Source: Scatosoma sp045632265
Lineage (GTDB): Bacteria; Bacillota; Clostridia; Christensenellales; Borkfalkiaceae
Reading direction: 5' to 3'
DNA: 64,000 nt
Assembly: GCA_045632265.1 (NCBI GenBank)
Contig: JAZQWG010000027.1
Coordinates: 1-64,000, forward strand
Shown here: positions 17,357 through 26,765 of the stretch, piece after piece
Layout of the letters: the number at the start of each line of letters is the position of its first letter
Numbering within the stretch: the stretch's first letter is position 1
Translations under genes and position numbers: made by a program
The notes under the pieces: model-generated
What the model was told of the DNA's origin: nothing
The model's database searches: none
What the model saw: the letters and a program-made list of their open reading frames with translations, nothing else

Positions 17357-18505
17357 TTACACGTCCAGTTTTTGATCGCCAAGCTTTATCCAGCCCTTCT
17401 TTCTCATAAATTCGCTTACACCAAACGACACGATTGCGGGGATAACGAACAAGCAAAGCACCACGCCAAGCACCGTGTTAATGGTAGGCACGCCGTACGC
17501 CGCGCACGCATCAATCACGCCGAATACGCCCACAAGACCGCTTGTACCCATGCCGCCGCCAACATCCGTGCAACGCACGTTCAATAAAACGGCAACCAAG
17601 CCCGCAAGCGCACTTGCGATAATTTCGGGAAGCATGATAATCGGTTTCTTCATTATGTTAGGGATTTGCAACATGCTCGTCCCCACGCCTTGGGAAATAA
17701 GCCCGCTCACCTTATTTTCTCTATAAGAAGCAACGGCAAAGCCTATCATGTGCGCCGCGCAACCCGCCACCGCCGCACCGCCAGCAATGGCGAACACTTC
17801 GGGGTGTTCTATTGCCGTTTGCGAACGGGCAATGGCAATCCAAATTGCCGCAGAAGAGGTGGGCATCGTAAGCAACACGCCCATAACGATTGCAATCAGC
17901 ACGCCAACGATAATTTTCACCGCTTCCCCCGCGCTGATGGTGATAACGAGAAGTTTTGCAAACAAATCGATAAGTTTGATAAACGGCCATGCCACGTACA
18001 CGCCGCCAACAGCCAAGAGCAATGCGCCAAGCGGAATTAAGATGATGTCAAGTTTCGTCTTGCCCGCATACAAGCTGACGATTTCCACGACGAACATCGT
18101 GACAACGTACGCGCCGATAGGATTGCCGGGTGCGCCCGACGTCAAAACTACGGTAGACGGCACAGCCCCTACGACCAAGTTTCCCGCCCAAGCACCTACC
18201 ATGCCCGCAACCGCCGCCGCAAACACGAGTAGCTTGTTTTTTTGAAGAGCGTAAGCAATGCCAACGCCTATGCCCGCACCCATCAATGCTTTGGCTACGT
18301 TTGCGATATACATAAGCGTTTTGCCCACGTAGTTATCGCCTATCCAGCCCGCAATTTGCGCCAAAATTGTGCCCGCAATTAAGGTGACGAACAATCCTTG
18401 CGCCATGCCCGAAAACGCCGTGATAAAATAACGCTTGGGCAGTGCCTTCAAATACGCCGTCGCTTTTTTAGCAAGCGACTTTTGTTCTTGTACAGTTTCT
18501 TCCAT
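17357..18505 (-). CDS. PTS-type sugar permease, IIC component (PTS_EIIC_2 family)
   Basis: 382 residues and about ten hydrophobic segments. The overall pattern (GMAQGLFVTLIAGTILAQIA near the start, TMPTSSAAIWIAIA and the glycine-rich TDVGGGMGTSGLVG near the end) matches the stand-alone IIC family PF13303. No IIA or IIB domain is fused or adjacent, so phosphotransfer partners must be elsewhere or absent. Start set at MEETVQ, which has AGGAG 8 bases upstream. It is coupled to the PHP gene. Confidence 0.85.
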   Translation of the reverse strand: MEETVQEQKSLAKKATAYLKALPKRYFITAFSGMAQGLFVTLIAGTILAQIAGWIGDNYVGKTLMYIANVAKALMGAGIGVGIAYALQKNKLLVFAAAVAGMVGAWAGNLVVGAVPSTVVLTSGAPGNPIGAYVVTMFVVEIVSLYAGKTKLDIILIPLGALLLAVGGVYVAWPFIKLIDLFAKLLVITISAGEAVKIIVGVLIAIVMGVLLTMPTSSAAIWIAIARSQTAIEHPEVFAIAGGAAVAGCAAHMIGFAVASYRENKVSGLISQGVGTSMLQIPNIMKKPIIMLPEIIASALAGLVAVLLNVRCTDVGGGMGTSGLVGVFGVIDACAAYGVPTINTVLGVVLCLFVIPAIVSFGVSEFMRKKGWIKLGDQKLDV

Positions 18506-18596
18506 GATTTTTCTCCTCATCTACAAGATTTTTTTTGCATATTGCTATTTCCATTATTATACTATCGTTTTTCTCAAAAGGCAAGCGTTTGAAAAT

Positions 18597-18632
18597 AAAA
18601 AACCGCCTTGCCAAAGGCAAAGACGGTTTTCT
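18597..18632 (-). terminator. Terminator after the DUF1540 gene
   Basis: On the minus strand, AAAACCGTCTTTGCC pairs (one bulge) with GGCAAGGCGGTTTT, followed by a T-run. Confidence 0.75.
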
Positions 18633-18647
18633 CGCAGCGTTGATAGC

Positions 18648-18818
18648 TTATTTTCTTTCAAAACTATCACAGCACGTGCAACTTTCAGCATCGCAACTGC
18701 AAACGTTGCCAACGTGAATTTTGCGAAGCGTGCAATAGTCGCCCGAACGGTTATACTTACATTCGGTCACGCCGCAACCGATACTCGTGTTCACTTCTTG
18801 CGTTTTTTCGTTAAACAT
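18648..18818 (-). CDS. DUF1540 small cysteine-rich protein
   Basis: 56 residues, beginning MFNEKTQEVNTSIGCGV. Ten residues of the DUF1540 pattern are clear: CGVTECKYNRSGDYC near residues 15-29, then C-x-C...CTCCDSF at the end, with eight cysteines in all. Such proteins are common in clostridia and probably bind metal; the role is unknown. AGGAGG lies 9 bases upstream and a terminator follows. Not part of a larger operon. Confidence 0.88.
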   Translation of the reverse strand: MFNEKTQEVNTSIGCGVTECKYNRSGDYCTLRKIHVGNVCSCDAESCTCCDSFERK

Positions 18819-18873
18819 AATAAAAATCCTCCTTTCAAAGTAAAAGCAGTATGCGTAAATTGCGTAAAGATTA

Positions 18874-18902
18874 TTGACATTTCCAAAAATTTCTTGTAAA
18901 AT
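18874..18902 (+). promoter_or_regulatory. Promoter of rplI
   Basis: TTGACA, 17 bases, TAAAAT, about 50 bases before the rplI start. Confidence 0.8.
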
Positions 18903-18953
18903 AGTACCGAAGAATATAAACGCGGGGATAACGCCCGCGCAAGGAGAATAAAA

Positions 18954-19394
18954 ATGAAAGTATTATTGACCGCAGACGTAAAAGGCACGGGCAAAAAAGG
19001 CGACGTTGTAGAAGTAGCTGACGGCTACGGCAGAAACTTCCTTTTGAAAAAGGGTTTGGCAACCGTTGCTTCCAACGCAAACATCCACGAAGCACAACAA
19101 AAGAAAGAAGCGGCTGCTTTCCATAAAGCGGAAGAAGTGAAAGCGTTGAAAGCGCTTGCGGCGGCTCTTGATAAAAAATCCGTTTCCGTTAAAATTAAAA
19201 CGGGCGAAAACGGCAAAGTGTTTGGCAGCATCACCGCTTCTAACGTAGCGGCGGCTCTTGCGGAAATCGGCTTCGACGTAGACAAGAAAAAGATTAAAAT
19301 GGACTCGGTGAAAGCACTTGGCTCATTCCCCGCGGAAATCCGTCTTATGGAAGGCGTAGTTGCAAAAATCACCATGCTTGTAGAAAGCCTTTGA
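18954..19394 (+). CDS. rplI: Ribosomal protein bL9
   Basis: 146 residues, the normal bL9 length. The N-terminal domain MKVLLTADVKGTGKKGDVV and the GYGRNFLLKKGLA motif are conserved, followed by the long helix (residues about 40-75) and the C-terminal FGSIT domain. It binds 23S rRNA near the L1 stalk. AAGGAG precedes the ATG. Here it stands alone with its own promoter rather than next to dnaB/dhh genes; a YitT gene follows after 21 bases. Confidence 0.97.
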   Translation: MKVLLTADVKGTGKKGDVVEVADGYGRNFLLKKGLATVASNANIHEAQQKKEAAAFHKAEEVKALKALAAALDKKSVSVKIKTGENGKVFGSITASNVAAALAEIGFDVDKKKIKMDSVKALGSFPAEIRLMEGVVAKITMLVESL

Positions 19395-19415
19395 TAGCAT
19401 AAGGACGTAAAATAG

Positions 19416-20438
19416 ATGAACGAATTACAAGAAAACGTAAACATTGCCGATGAAGTAAACGCTCAATCGGCATTGCCTAAAAAAATCACGAAAGAAGATT
19501 TGAAAAAGGCAAGGTCGACAAGACGAGGCAAGATTTTTTACTGGGCGCAAACGCTTATGTTTTTGCTCTTTTCTTCCTTCCTTGTTTCCTTTGCGGCATA
19601 TAGCTTGATTTTGCCAAACGAGTTCACCATCGGCGGCATTAGCGGTATTGCCATCCTTCTCAACGAAGCGTTTGGTATTCCGCAATATATCGTCGTATTC
19701 TCGTGCAACCTTCCCCTTGTCATCTTCTCTTTCTTCTTTGTAAAGAAGAAATTTGCCATTTTGACAGCTTCCCACATCGGTTTGCAAACGGCTTGGCTTG
19801 CGGTTATCGAACTCGCTTTCCCCAACTTCCAAATCGACTTTGGCGACGGCGCAGAAAAAATCTTCGCAGCGATTGCGGGCGGTCTTTGTATCGGCGTTGC
19901 CGTGGCACTCGCTTTCAAAATCGGCGGTTCGACGGGTGGCGCGGACGTGCTTGCCGTAATGATTCAACGCAAGTTTAACGCAAGTTCTATCGCGCGCGTA
20001 ATCTTCTTTATTAACTGCGTCGTTATCGCATCGTCTATCTTCGTTTTCCAAGTGGACGAAACAATGGAAACGTCCCTTAATAAATATGCGCTTGCCCTGC
20101 TTCCTATTATGATGGCTGTCTTTGAATCGTACATAGAAAGCCGAACGAACGAATCGATTACGGGCGGTTTCCACTCCGCTATCGAATTTAGAATTATCAC
20201 GGACAAGCCCGAAGAAATGAGCCTTGCTTTGATGAAAGAGCTTAACCGTGGTGTGACGGCTGTGCCTGCAACGGGTATGTACACCAAAATCACCCGTTCG
20301 ATGCTCCTTTGCGTAGTGAGCCGTCGTCAAGCAACCACCTTGCGCCGTATCGTAAAAGAAATCGATCCCGATTCGTTTGCGGTCACGTCCAAAGTTTCCC
20401 AAGTTTTGGGGCTTGGCTTCTATTCGGACGAAGAATAA
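19416..20438 (+). CDS. YitT family membrane protein (DUF161-DUF2179)
   Basis: 340 residues. A charged N-terminus of about 45 residues is followed by five or six membrane segments (about 47-210; GGSTGGADVLAVMIQ is the family signature), then a cytoplasmic DUF2179 domain (about 250-335, GVTAVPATGMYTKITRSMLLCVVSRRQ). Function is unknown in this family. It is probably co-transcribed with rplI and ends at a terminator. Confidence 0.93.
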   Translation: MNELQENVNIADEVNAQSALPKKITKEDLKKARSTRRGKIFYWAQTLMFLLFSSFLVSFAAYSLILPNEFTIGGISGIAILLNEAFGIPQYIVVFSCNLPLVIFSFFFVKKKFAILTASHIGLQTAWLAVIELAFPNFQIDFGDGAEKIFAAIAGGLCIGVAVALAFKIGGSTGGADVLAVMIQRKFNASSIARVIFFINCVVIASSIFVFQVDETMETSLNKYALALLPIMMAVFESYIESRTNESITGGFHSAIEFRIITDKPEEMSLALMKELNRGVTAVPATGMYTKITRSMLLCVVSRRQATTLRRIVKEIDPDSFAVTSKVSQVLGLGFYSDEE

Positions 20439-20452
20439 TTTATATGACTTTG

Positions 20453-20485
20453 AAAAGTCGAGCAATTTGCTCGGCTTTTTCTTTT
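20453..20485 (+). terminator. Terminator after the YitT gene
   Basis: Stem AAAGTCGAGC / GCTCGGCTTT with an AATTT loop and a T-run. Confidence 0.85.
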
Positions 20486-20517
20486 CCCCTTTATCGACAT
20501 TTTTTTGCTTGTCCCTA

Positions 20518-20546
20518 TTGACAATTTCGCATTTTTGGGGTATAAT
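20518..20546 (+). promoter_or_regulatory. Consensus promoter of hup
   Basis: TTGACA, 17 bases, TATAAT: a perfect sigma-A promoter, as expected for an abundant nucleoid protein. Confidence 0.9.
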
Positions 20547-20604
20547 AAATGTACTTGGAATTGCTATTTTTTCAAGAATTTACCAAAAGGGGATATATAG
20601 AAAT

Positions 20605-20880
20605 ATGAACAAAGGCGAATTGATTAAGGTAATGGCGGATAAGGCAGATTTCACGGAAAAGGATGCAACGATTGCGTACAATGCGTTTGTGGAAACGATT
20701 ACGGAAGCGTTGAAAAAGGGTGACAAAGTTGCGCTTGTTGGCTTTGGTACGTTTGAAGTAAAAGACGTGCCTGCTAAAACGTGCGTAAACCCCAAAACGA
20801 AAGAAGTGGTAGAAACGCCCGCTTGCAAGAAACCCGTCTTGAAGTTTGGTAAATCTTATAAAGAAATTATCAACAACTAA
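20605..20880 (+). CDS. hup: HU family DNA-binding protein
   Basis: 91 residues. Starts MNKGELIKVMADKA, with the HU core GDKVALVGFGTFEVKDVPAKT and the DNA-arm region following. The normal arm sequence RNPQTG is replaced by VNPKTKEVVETPACKK, so it lacks the usual Arg-Asn-Pro and carries two Cys (at about 62 and 75). The frame is open far upstream, but MNKGEL is the HU start and lies downstream of the promoter. Followed by a terminator. Confidence 0.96.
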   Translation: MNKGELIKVMADKADFTEKDATIAYNAFVETITEALKKGDKVALVGFGTFEVKDVPAKTCVNPKTKEVVETPACKKPVLKFGKSYKEIINN

Positions 20881-20894
20881 TCAAAACTTAATAG

Positions 20895-20929
20895 AAAAAG
20901 CCGAGCTTTTCGCTCGGCTTTTTATTTTT
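20895..20929. terminator. Terminator between hup and trpS
   Basis: Stem AAAAAGCCGAGC / GCTCGGCTTTTT with a short TTTTC loop and further T's. Convergent genes on either side. Confidence 0.88.
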
Positions 20930-20943
20930 GCTTTGTCTTTCCC

Positions 20944-21990
20944 TTATTCGGCAAAATAATTGATTTTCATTGCCGCTTTCACTTGAGAAAGGGTGTCCGC
21001 CGCAACGGCGCGCGCCTTTTCGCTGCCTTCTTTGAGCATTGCCCAAATTGCAGGAATATCTTTTGCGAGTTCTTCTCTACGCGTGCGGATAGGTTCTAAC
21101 GTTTCTTGCATAACGGCGTTGAGGAATTTCTTCACCTTCATGTCGCCAAGTCCGCCCCTTTCGTAATGCGCTTTAAGTTCGTCCAAATTCGCATATTCGG
21201 GCAAGTATTTTTGGAAATGTTCGTCCGTCGAGAAAGCGTCGAGATAGATAAACGTGGGGTTGTTTTCCGTGTTGCCGGGATCGGTCACTTTGATATGGTT
21301 AGGGTCGGTGTACATACCCATAACTTTACGCTTAATTTCGTCCGCGCTATCCGAAAGGTAGATACAGTTGCCAAGCGATTTACTCATCTTCGCCATGCCG
21401 TCCGTACCGGGCAAACGAAGGCAAGATTTATTTTCGGGAAGCACCGCTTTGGGTTCGACAAGCGTTTCGCCGTACAAGCCGTTGAAACTTCTTACGATTT
21501 CGCGCGCTTGTTCAAGCATAGGAAGTTGGTCTTCCCCTACGGGCACAACGTTCGCCTTAAACGCCGTGATGTCCGCCGTTTGCGATACGGGATAGGTCAA
21601 AAAGCCCATAGGGATTGCGCCGCCAAAACCACGAAGTTTGAGTTCCGCTTTCACCGTCGGGTTTCTCTCTAATCTTGCAAGCGTGACAAGGTTCATATAA
21701 TAGAAAGTGAGCTCGGTAAGTTGTTCGATATGCGATTGCACGAAAATAGTGCATTTTTTGGGATCAAGCCCGCACGCAAGATAATCGAGCGCAACTTCCG
21801 TGATGTTTGCACGCACCTTGTCGGGGTTGTCGAAATTGTCGGTGAGCGCTTGTGCGTCCGCAATCATGATATAAATTTCGTCAAATTTGCCGCTGTTTTG
21901 CAATTCTACACGGCGCTTAAGCGAGCCTACGTAATGTCCGATATGCAATTTCCCCGTAGGTCTATCGCCCGTCAAAATAATGTTTTTCAT
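20944..21990 (-). CDS. trpS: Tryptophanyl-tRNA synthetase
   Basis: 348 residues, a class I synthetase. HIGH signature HIGHYVG near residue 17 and KMSKS signature MAKMSKSLGN near residue 205. GDRPTGKLH near the start is typical of TrpS. AAGGAAAAG precedes the ATG. It follows pyrE on the same strand after 179 bases. That gap shows no T-box motif (no GGTGG..ACCGCG) and no clear promoter. Confidence 0.97.
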   Translation of the reverse strand: MKNIILTGDRPTGKLHIGHYVGSLKRRVELQNSGKFDEIYIMIADAQALTDNFDNPDKVRANITEVALDYLACGLDPKKCTIFVQSHIEQLTELTFYYMNLVTLARLERNPTVKAELKLRGFGGAIPMGFLTYPVSQTADITAFKANVVPVGEDQLPMLEQAREIVRSFNGLYGETLVEPKAVLPENKSCLRLPGTDGMAKMSKSLGNCIYLSDSADEIKRKVMGMYTDPNHIKVTDPGNTENNPTFIYLDAFSTDEHFQKYLPEYANLDELKAHYERGGLGDMKVKKFLNAVMQETLEPIRTRREELAKDIPAIWAMLKEGSEKARAVAADTLSQVKAAMKINYFAE

Positions 21991-22169
21991 ATTCTTTTCC
22001 TTATCTTCCGCATACCCTATCGTTTTTTAACACATACTTTGGGTATGAAGAAAAGCGTTTTATTTACTCTTGCTGTAATTCTTGTTTGCGCATTTGCCAT
22101 CTACGCAGTTTCCACGCACGTATTGCAAGTGCAATCGCACGCACCATGCGTAGCGAAAGGAAGACTTTC

Positions 22170-22832
22170 TTATTTTGCGCCGTAAGTTTCGCGGTATGCG
22201 TACATTGCTTCAAGGTGTTCCTTGCCGTCGATTACGCCCTTTTCAATCGCTGCGATAATGTCGTCCATCGTGACAACCGAGTACACGTCGATACCGAAAT
22301 CCTTCTTCGCTGCGCTAACTGCCGACAAGTCGCTATCGAGCGCCTTTTCACGACGGTCAACGGAGATAATCATACCAACGACGTTTACGTTTGCCGCAGC
22401 TTCCAACTTGGGCAAAATTTCCTTCAAAGCTTTGCCCGACGTCATTACGTCTTCGATGATGATAACTTTTTCGCCGTCCACAAGTTGTTTACCAACGAAA
22501 AGCCCGCCTTCGCCGTGGTCTTTCACTTCTTTTCTATCGAAGCAGTAGTTAAATTCGGTGTCGTATTTCGTATAGGAAGCGATTGCCGTTGCTACGGACA
22601 AAGGAATCCCCTTATACGCAGGGCCTACAAGCGTATCTGCTTCCAAGCCGTTGTCTTTGATACATGCAGCGTAATATTCGCCAAGTTTTGCAAGTTGTTT
22701 GCCCGTTTTGTAGTTGCCCGTATTGATGAAATAGGGCGCAAGTCTGCCGCTTTTAAGCGTGAATTGCCCAAAACGCAACACGCCGTTGCTTACCATAAAA
22801 CGGATAAATTCTTCTTTGTACGTATATGCCAT
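22170..22832 (-). CDS. pyrE: Orotate phosphoribosyltransferase
   Basis: 220 residues. Joins orotate to PRPP to make OMP. The PRPP-binding motif VIIIEDVMTSGKAL is at about residues 120-133 and the N-terminal LKSGRLAPYFINTG block is clear. It is the last gene of the pyr operon, 11 bases after pyrD. Confidence 0.97.
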   Translation of the reverse strand: MAYTYKEEFIRFMVSNGVLRFGQFTLKSGRLAPYFINTGNYKTGKQLAKLGEYYAACIKDNGLEADTLVGPAYKGIPLSVATAIASYTKYDTEFNYCFDRKEVKDHGEGGLFVGKQLVDGEKVIIIEDVMTSGKALKEILPKLEAAANVNVVGMIISVDRREKALDSDLSAVSAAKKDFGIDVYSVVTMDDIIAAIEKGVIDGKEHLEAMYAYRETYGAK

Positions 22833-22843
22833 AATCTTTCTCC

Positions 22844-23761
22844 TTATTTCCCATTAAGTTGCAACGTGCCCGTGAGTTCGGTCACGTTTTTTACGTTGTG
22901 TTTGTCGCACCAGTCGTTCAATCCTTTGATGATTTTAGGCATTGCGTAAGGATCGGTGAAGTTTGCCGTGCCCACTTGTACAGCCGTTGCGCCCGCCATC
23001 AAAAATTCGATTGCGTCTTCCGCGCACGTAATACCGCCCATGCCGATTACGGGGATTTTCACCGCTTGCGAAGCTTCGTACACCATACGTACGGCAATCG
23101 GTTTCACGCCTGCGCCCGATACGCCGCCCGTGTTGTTGGCAATAATGGGTTTTCTTCTTTCAATATCAATCGCCATGCCCGTAAGCGTGTTGATAAGCGA
23201 GATACAGTCCGCACCCCCCCTTTCAGCCGCTTTTGCATTTTCCGCAATGCTTTCCACGTTGGGGGAAAGTTTTACGATAAGCGGCGTGTTTTTTGCGCCC
23301 GACTTTGCCACGCGCGTCACTTCTTCCACCGTTTCGGGCTTAATGCCAAACGCCATGCCGCCGCTTTTTACGTTGGGGCAAGAGATATTGAGCTCAATCA
23401 TGTCCACTTTGCCGTCCAACTTTTCGCAAATCGTCTTATAATCTTCAAGCGTCTTGCCCGCTACGTTTGCAATTACGCAAGTACCCGTCGATTTAAGCCA
23501 ATCCAAATCGTACTCAATGAAATGTTCCACGCCGGGGTTTTGCAAACCGACTGCGTTGAGAATTACCCCACGGCTTTCCGCAATACGGGGCACGGGGTTG
23601 CCAAGACGAACTTCGTTCGTCAAACCTTTCGTCGATACCCCGCCGATAGTGCCGATGTCGTATAATTCGTTAAATTCCCGTCCAAAACCGAACGTACCAG
23701 ACGCCGCGATAACGGGATTTTTTAATTGTACTCCGCAAATATTAACCGATAAATTCGCCAT
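22844..23761 (-). CDS. pyrD: Dihydroorotate dehydrogenase, class 1B catalytic subunit
   Basis: 305 residues, beginning MANLSVNICGVQLKNPVIAA. FMN-barrel motifs ASGTFGFG, NISCPNV and VQVGTANF are present. The catalytic cysteine is in the NISCPNVKSGG loop, as in class 1B enzymes that pass electrons to PyrK and NAD. The frame is open for 70 more codons upstream, but these lie inside pyrK; AAGGAAAAGAAT precedes the chosen ATG. Confidence 0.97.
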   Translation of the reverse strand: MANLSVNICGVQLKNPVIAASGTFGFGREFNELYDIGTIGGVSTKGLTNEVRLGNPVPRIAESRGVILNAVGLQNPGVEHFIEYDLDWLKSTGTCVIANVAGKTLEDYKTICEKLDGKVDMIELNISCPNVKSGGMAFGIKPETVEEVTRVAKSGAKNTPLIVKLSPNVESIAENAKAAERGGADCISLINTLTGMAIDIERRKPIIANNTGGVSGAGVKPIAVRMVYEASQAVKIPVIGMGGITCAEDAIEFLMAGATAVQVGTANFTDPYAMPKIIKGLNDWCDKHNVKNVTELTGTLQLNGK

Positions 23762-23772
23762 ATTCTTTTCCT

Positions 23773-24528
23773 TTATAAAACCACTTCTTTTGCGTTGAAA
23801 ACGGGGCCGTCCTTGCAAACTCTTGCACGTTTTCCGTTCGTCAAATCGCAAACGCAAACAAGGCAAGCACCGATGCCGCAACCCATGCGTTCTTCCAAGG
23901 ACACAAAACAGTTCAAGCCCTTTTCTTCCACAAGCGTTTTCAGCGCGCGAAGCATAGGCGTAGGTCCGCAAGAAAGGACTACGTCGGGAATATTGCCCGC
24001 TTCCAAGTCTTTCGCGAACGCTTGTACAGCGTTCATCTTTTCGCCGTAACTGCCATCGTCGGTGACTGCCACAAACTTGCTTGCTTTTTCAAATTCTTCA
24101 GTGCCGCAAACTGCGCCCTTATTGCGATAACCGATATACGCCGAAATTTCTTTCGTTTCGTTGTACGCGCGCAAAACGGAAATGAGTGGGAACACGCCCA
24201 CGCCACCGCCAACGAGCGCCACTTTCTTTTCGTTTTCTTCTACGAAGAAACCGTTGCCAAGGGGCATCAATACGTTGCACGTTTCGCCCACTTTCATATC
24301 ACGGAGTTTTTGCGTGCCTTCCCCTTTCACTTGATAACAAAAGGTGACGAGATTGCCTTCCGTTTTGCAAATAGCGATAGGACGGCGCAACAAATGCGTA
24401 CCGCCTACGGCGATGTCACCAAATTGCCCCGCACGAACGACAGCCGTTTCGCCCAAGTCAAAGGTGACTGCGTGGATATTTTCCGCAATTTTTTCATTTT
24501 TAACGATACTTGCGATATAATCTTTCAT
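23773..24528 (-). CDS. pyrK: Dihydroorotate dehydrogenase electron-transfer subunit
   Basis: 251 residues. N-terminal ferredoxin-reductase FAD domain (HLLRRPIAICK), NAD-binding domain (VALVGGGVGVFPL), and a C-terminal 2Fe-2S cluster (CGIGACLVC, then CKDGPVF). Pairs with the class 1B PyrD. Three bases separate it from pyrF. Confidence 0.96.
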   Translation of the reverse strand: MKDYIASIVKNEKIAENIHAVTFDLGETAVVRAGQFGDIAVGGTHLLRRPIAICKTEGNLVTFCYQVKGEGTQKLRDMKVGETCNVLMPLGNGFFVEENEKKVALVGGGVGVFPLISVLRAYNETKEISAYIGYRNKGAVCGTEEFEKASKFVAVTDDGSYGEKMNAVQAFAKDLEAGNIPDVVLSCGPTPMLRALKTLVEEKGLNCFVSLEERMGCGIGACLVCVCDLTNGKRARVCKDGPVFNAKEVVL

Positions 24529-24531
24529 GTC

Positions 24532-25440
24532 TTATTTTTTCATTACCCCAATCGTTTTGGACAAATCTTCTTGCATTGCAATAGAAGCTTTTCTTGCCGC
24601 TTCATAGTACGTGCCGCCGTTCTTCTTATACGCCGTCAAAATTCCACGGGAATTGTTTACGACGCCGCCAAGTCCGTTTTCGCCAAAGCAGCTTTTCAAC
24701 ATTTCCGCATTGCCGCCTTGCGCGCCGTAGCCGGGGATAAGGAAGAAGGTGTGGGGAAGCACTTTACGCAAACGAGCCGCTTCCGTAGGGTGCGTTGCGC
24801 CAACAACTGCGCCAACCGCCGAATAGCCGTACTCGCCAATCGTGCTTTCGCCCCATTTTTCTACAAGGTTGCCCATATATTCGTAAACGGGTTTACCGTT
24901 TTCAAGAACAAGGTTTTGAAGTTCACCACTCGAAGGGTTGGACGTTTTAACGAGCACGAAAATACCCTTTTCGTTCTTTTCGCATTCTTCCACGAAAGGC
25001 GCAATGCCGTCCGTGCCAAGATAACCGTTTACCGTCACGTAATCAGCGGGGAACGCCTTCAAGGACAAATCGTTTACCTTCGTTTCGCCAAGGAAGGTTT
25101 TTGCATAGCAAGCCGCCGTCGAACCGATGTCGTTGCGCTTTGCGTCGGCAATAACTACCAAACCCTTTTCTTGCGCATATTTAAGCGTTTCTTCATACGC
25201 TTTCATGCCCGCCACGCCGTACATTTCGTAGTACGCAATTTGCACCTTCACGGAAGGCACGATGTCGTACACGTTGTCGATAATTTTTTTGTTGAATTCA
25301 AAAACTCTTTCCGCAACCCCTTCAAAGGTGGTCACACCCGCTTTCATTTCGTCGGGCAAGTAATCAAAAAGCGTATCCAAACCTACGCACGTAGGGTTTT
25401 GCATGCCGATAATGCCTTCAATCAATTTATCCGTAATCAT
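24532..25440 (-). CDS. pyrF: Orotidine 5'-phosphate decarboxylase (long type)
   Basis: 302 residues, the long (type 2) OMP decarboxylase. The catalytic DAKRNDIGSTAA motif is near residue 95; PTCVGLDT lies at the start. Removes CO2 from OMP to give UMP. Confidence 0.96.
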   Translation of the reverse strand: MITDKLIEGIIGMQNPTCVGLDTLFDYLPDEMKAGVTTFEGVAERVFEFNKKIIDNVYDIVPSVKVQIAYYEMYGVAGMKAYEETLKYAQEKGLVVIADAKRNDIGSTAACYAKTFLGETKVNDLSLKAFPADYVTVNGYLGTDGIAPFVEECEKNEKGIFVLVKTSNPSSGELQNLVLENGKPVYEYMGNLVEKWGESTIGEYGYSAVGAVVGATHPTEAARLRKVLPHTFFLIPGYGAQGGNAEMLKSCFGENGLGGVVNNSRGILTAYKKNGGTYYEAARKASIAMQEDLSKTIGVMKK

Positions 25441-25489
25441 ATATGTTCTCCAAATTTTTTATGTGATTTATCTTTCTATAAACGTCGGT

Positions 25490-26752
25490 TTACGCTTGAT
25501 ACTTAACTTCACCGTCAACGATCGTATATTTCACTACGCCGTCAAGGGTATAACCGCCGAAGGGATTGTTTTTGCCCTTGCTGATAAAGGAAGCGGGATC
25601 AACGACGAAGCTTTCGCTTAAATCCGCAATCATCAAATCGGCAACGCCGCCTTCCTTGATTTCACCGCCCTCCAAGTTAAGGATTTGTGCGGGAGCGTAC
25701 GACATTTTATCAGCGATTTCGTTCAAGCTCAAAACGCCCGCTTTATACAAATAGGTAATAGCAAAACCAAACGACGTTTCAATGCCGCTGATACCAAACG
25801 CCGCAACGTTGTATTCTACGTTCTTGTCGTTAATGTGGTGGGGTGCGTGGTCGGTGACGATACAATCAAGCGTGCCGTCTTTCAAGCCCGCCAAAATAGC
25901 TTGCTTGTCCACTTCTTCTCTAATCGGGGGATTTACTTTCGTGTTCGTATCGAAGCTCTTAATAATTTCGTCCGTCACAGCAAAGTAGTGCGGGCAAGTT
26001 TCCGCCGTCACTTTTACGCCCGCTTTTTTCGCATCACGGATAAGTCTTACGCCGCTGTGCGTGGAAACGTGGCAAATGTGCACAGGCACGTCCAAACTTT
26101 CCGCCAAAGCAATTTCTCTTGCGATAATGATGTCTTCCGCCGCACGGGGAATACCTTTCAACCCTGCAATCGTGGAGCTCAAGCCTTCGTTTACAACGCC
26201 GCCGTCCACAAGTTCTTTATCTTCGCAATGGCAAAGGCATTTGATATTGAAGCCGCTTGCATATTCCATAGCAAGGCGCATAACACGTGCACTCTTAACA
26301 GCAACGCCGTCGTCGGAAATAGCAACTGCGCCCGCACGTTTCATTTCGCCGATTTCCGCAAGTTGTTCGCCCTTTTCCCCTTTGGTGATTGCGCCGATGG
26401 GGTGCACTTTGCAAAGGTTTACTTCTTGCGCCTTATGTTTTACGTAGCTTACCACCACTTTGTTGTCCATAATCGGGTTGGTGTTGGGCATACAGCAAAT
26501 TTGCGTAAAGCCGCCCTTTACCGCCGCCTTGCTGCCGCTTTCGATGTCTTCTTTGTATTCATAGCCCGGGTCGCGAAGGTGTACGTGCATATCGATAAGA
26601 CCGGGGAAAACGTGCTTTCCGCTTGCATCGATAACCGTTTCGTCGTTTGCCTTAATTTCGTCGGCAATCTTCACGATTTTGCCGTTTTCAATCAAAATAT
26701 CTTTCTTTTCTACCGAGTTTTTCAAAACTACGTTGCCGTTTTTGATAATCAT
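25490..26752 (-). CDS. pyrC: Dihydroorotase
   Basis: 420 residues, type I amidohydrolase. Metal ligands in DMHVHLRDPGYEYKE (residues about 56-70), CMPNTNP, the later ICHVSTHSG, and the catalytic Asp in TDHAPHH. Closes carbamoyl-aspartate to dihydroorotate. AGGAG lies 8 bases before the ATG. It follows pyrB by 13 bases. Confidence 0.97.
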   Translation of the reverse strand: MIIKNGNVVLKNSVEKKDILIENGKIVKIADEIKANDETVIDASGKHVFPGLIDMHVHLRDPGYEYKEDIESGSKAAVKGGFTQICCMPNTNPIMDNKVVVSYVKHKAQEVNLCKVHPIGAITKGEKGEQLAEIGEMKRAGAVAISDDGVAVKSARVMRLAMEYASGFNIKCLCHCEDKELVDGGVVNEGLSSTIAGLKGIPRAAEDIIIAREIALAESLDVPVHICHVSTHSGVRLIRDAKKAGVKVTAETCPHYFAVTDEIIKSFDTNTKVNPPIREEVDKQAILAGLKDGTLDCIVTDHAPHHINDKNVEYNVAAFGISGIETSFGFAITYLYKAGVLSLNEIADKMSYAPAQILNLEGGEIKEGGVADLMIADLSESFVVDPASFISKGKNNPFGGYTLDGVVKYTIVDGEVKYQA

Positions 26753-26765
26753 TGTCCTTCTCCTT

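Noticed and set aside
22045..22185. 46-codon plus-strand frame MKKSVLFTLAVILVC... resembling a signal peptide
   Set aside because: No ribosome site or promoter, and it runs over the end of pyrE. The hydrophobic run is probably chance.
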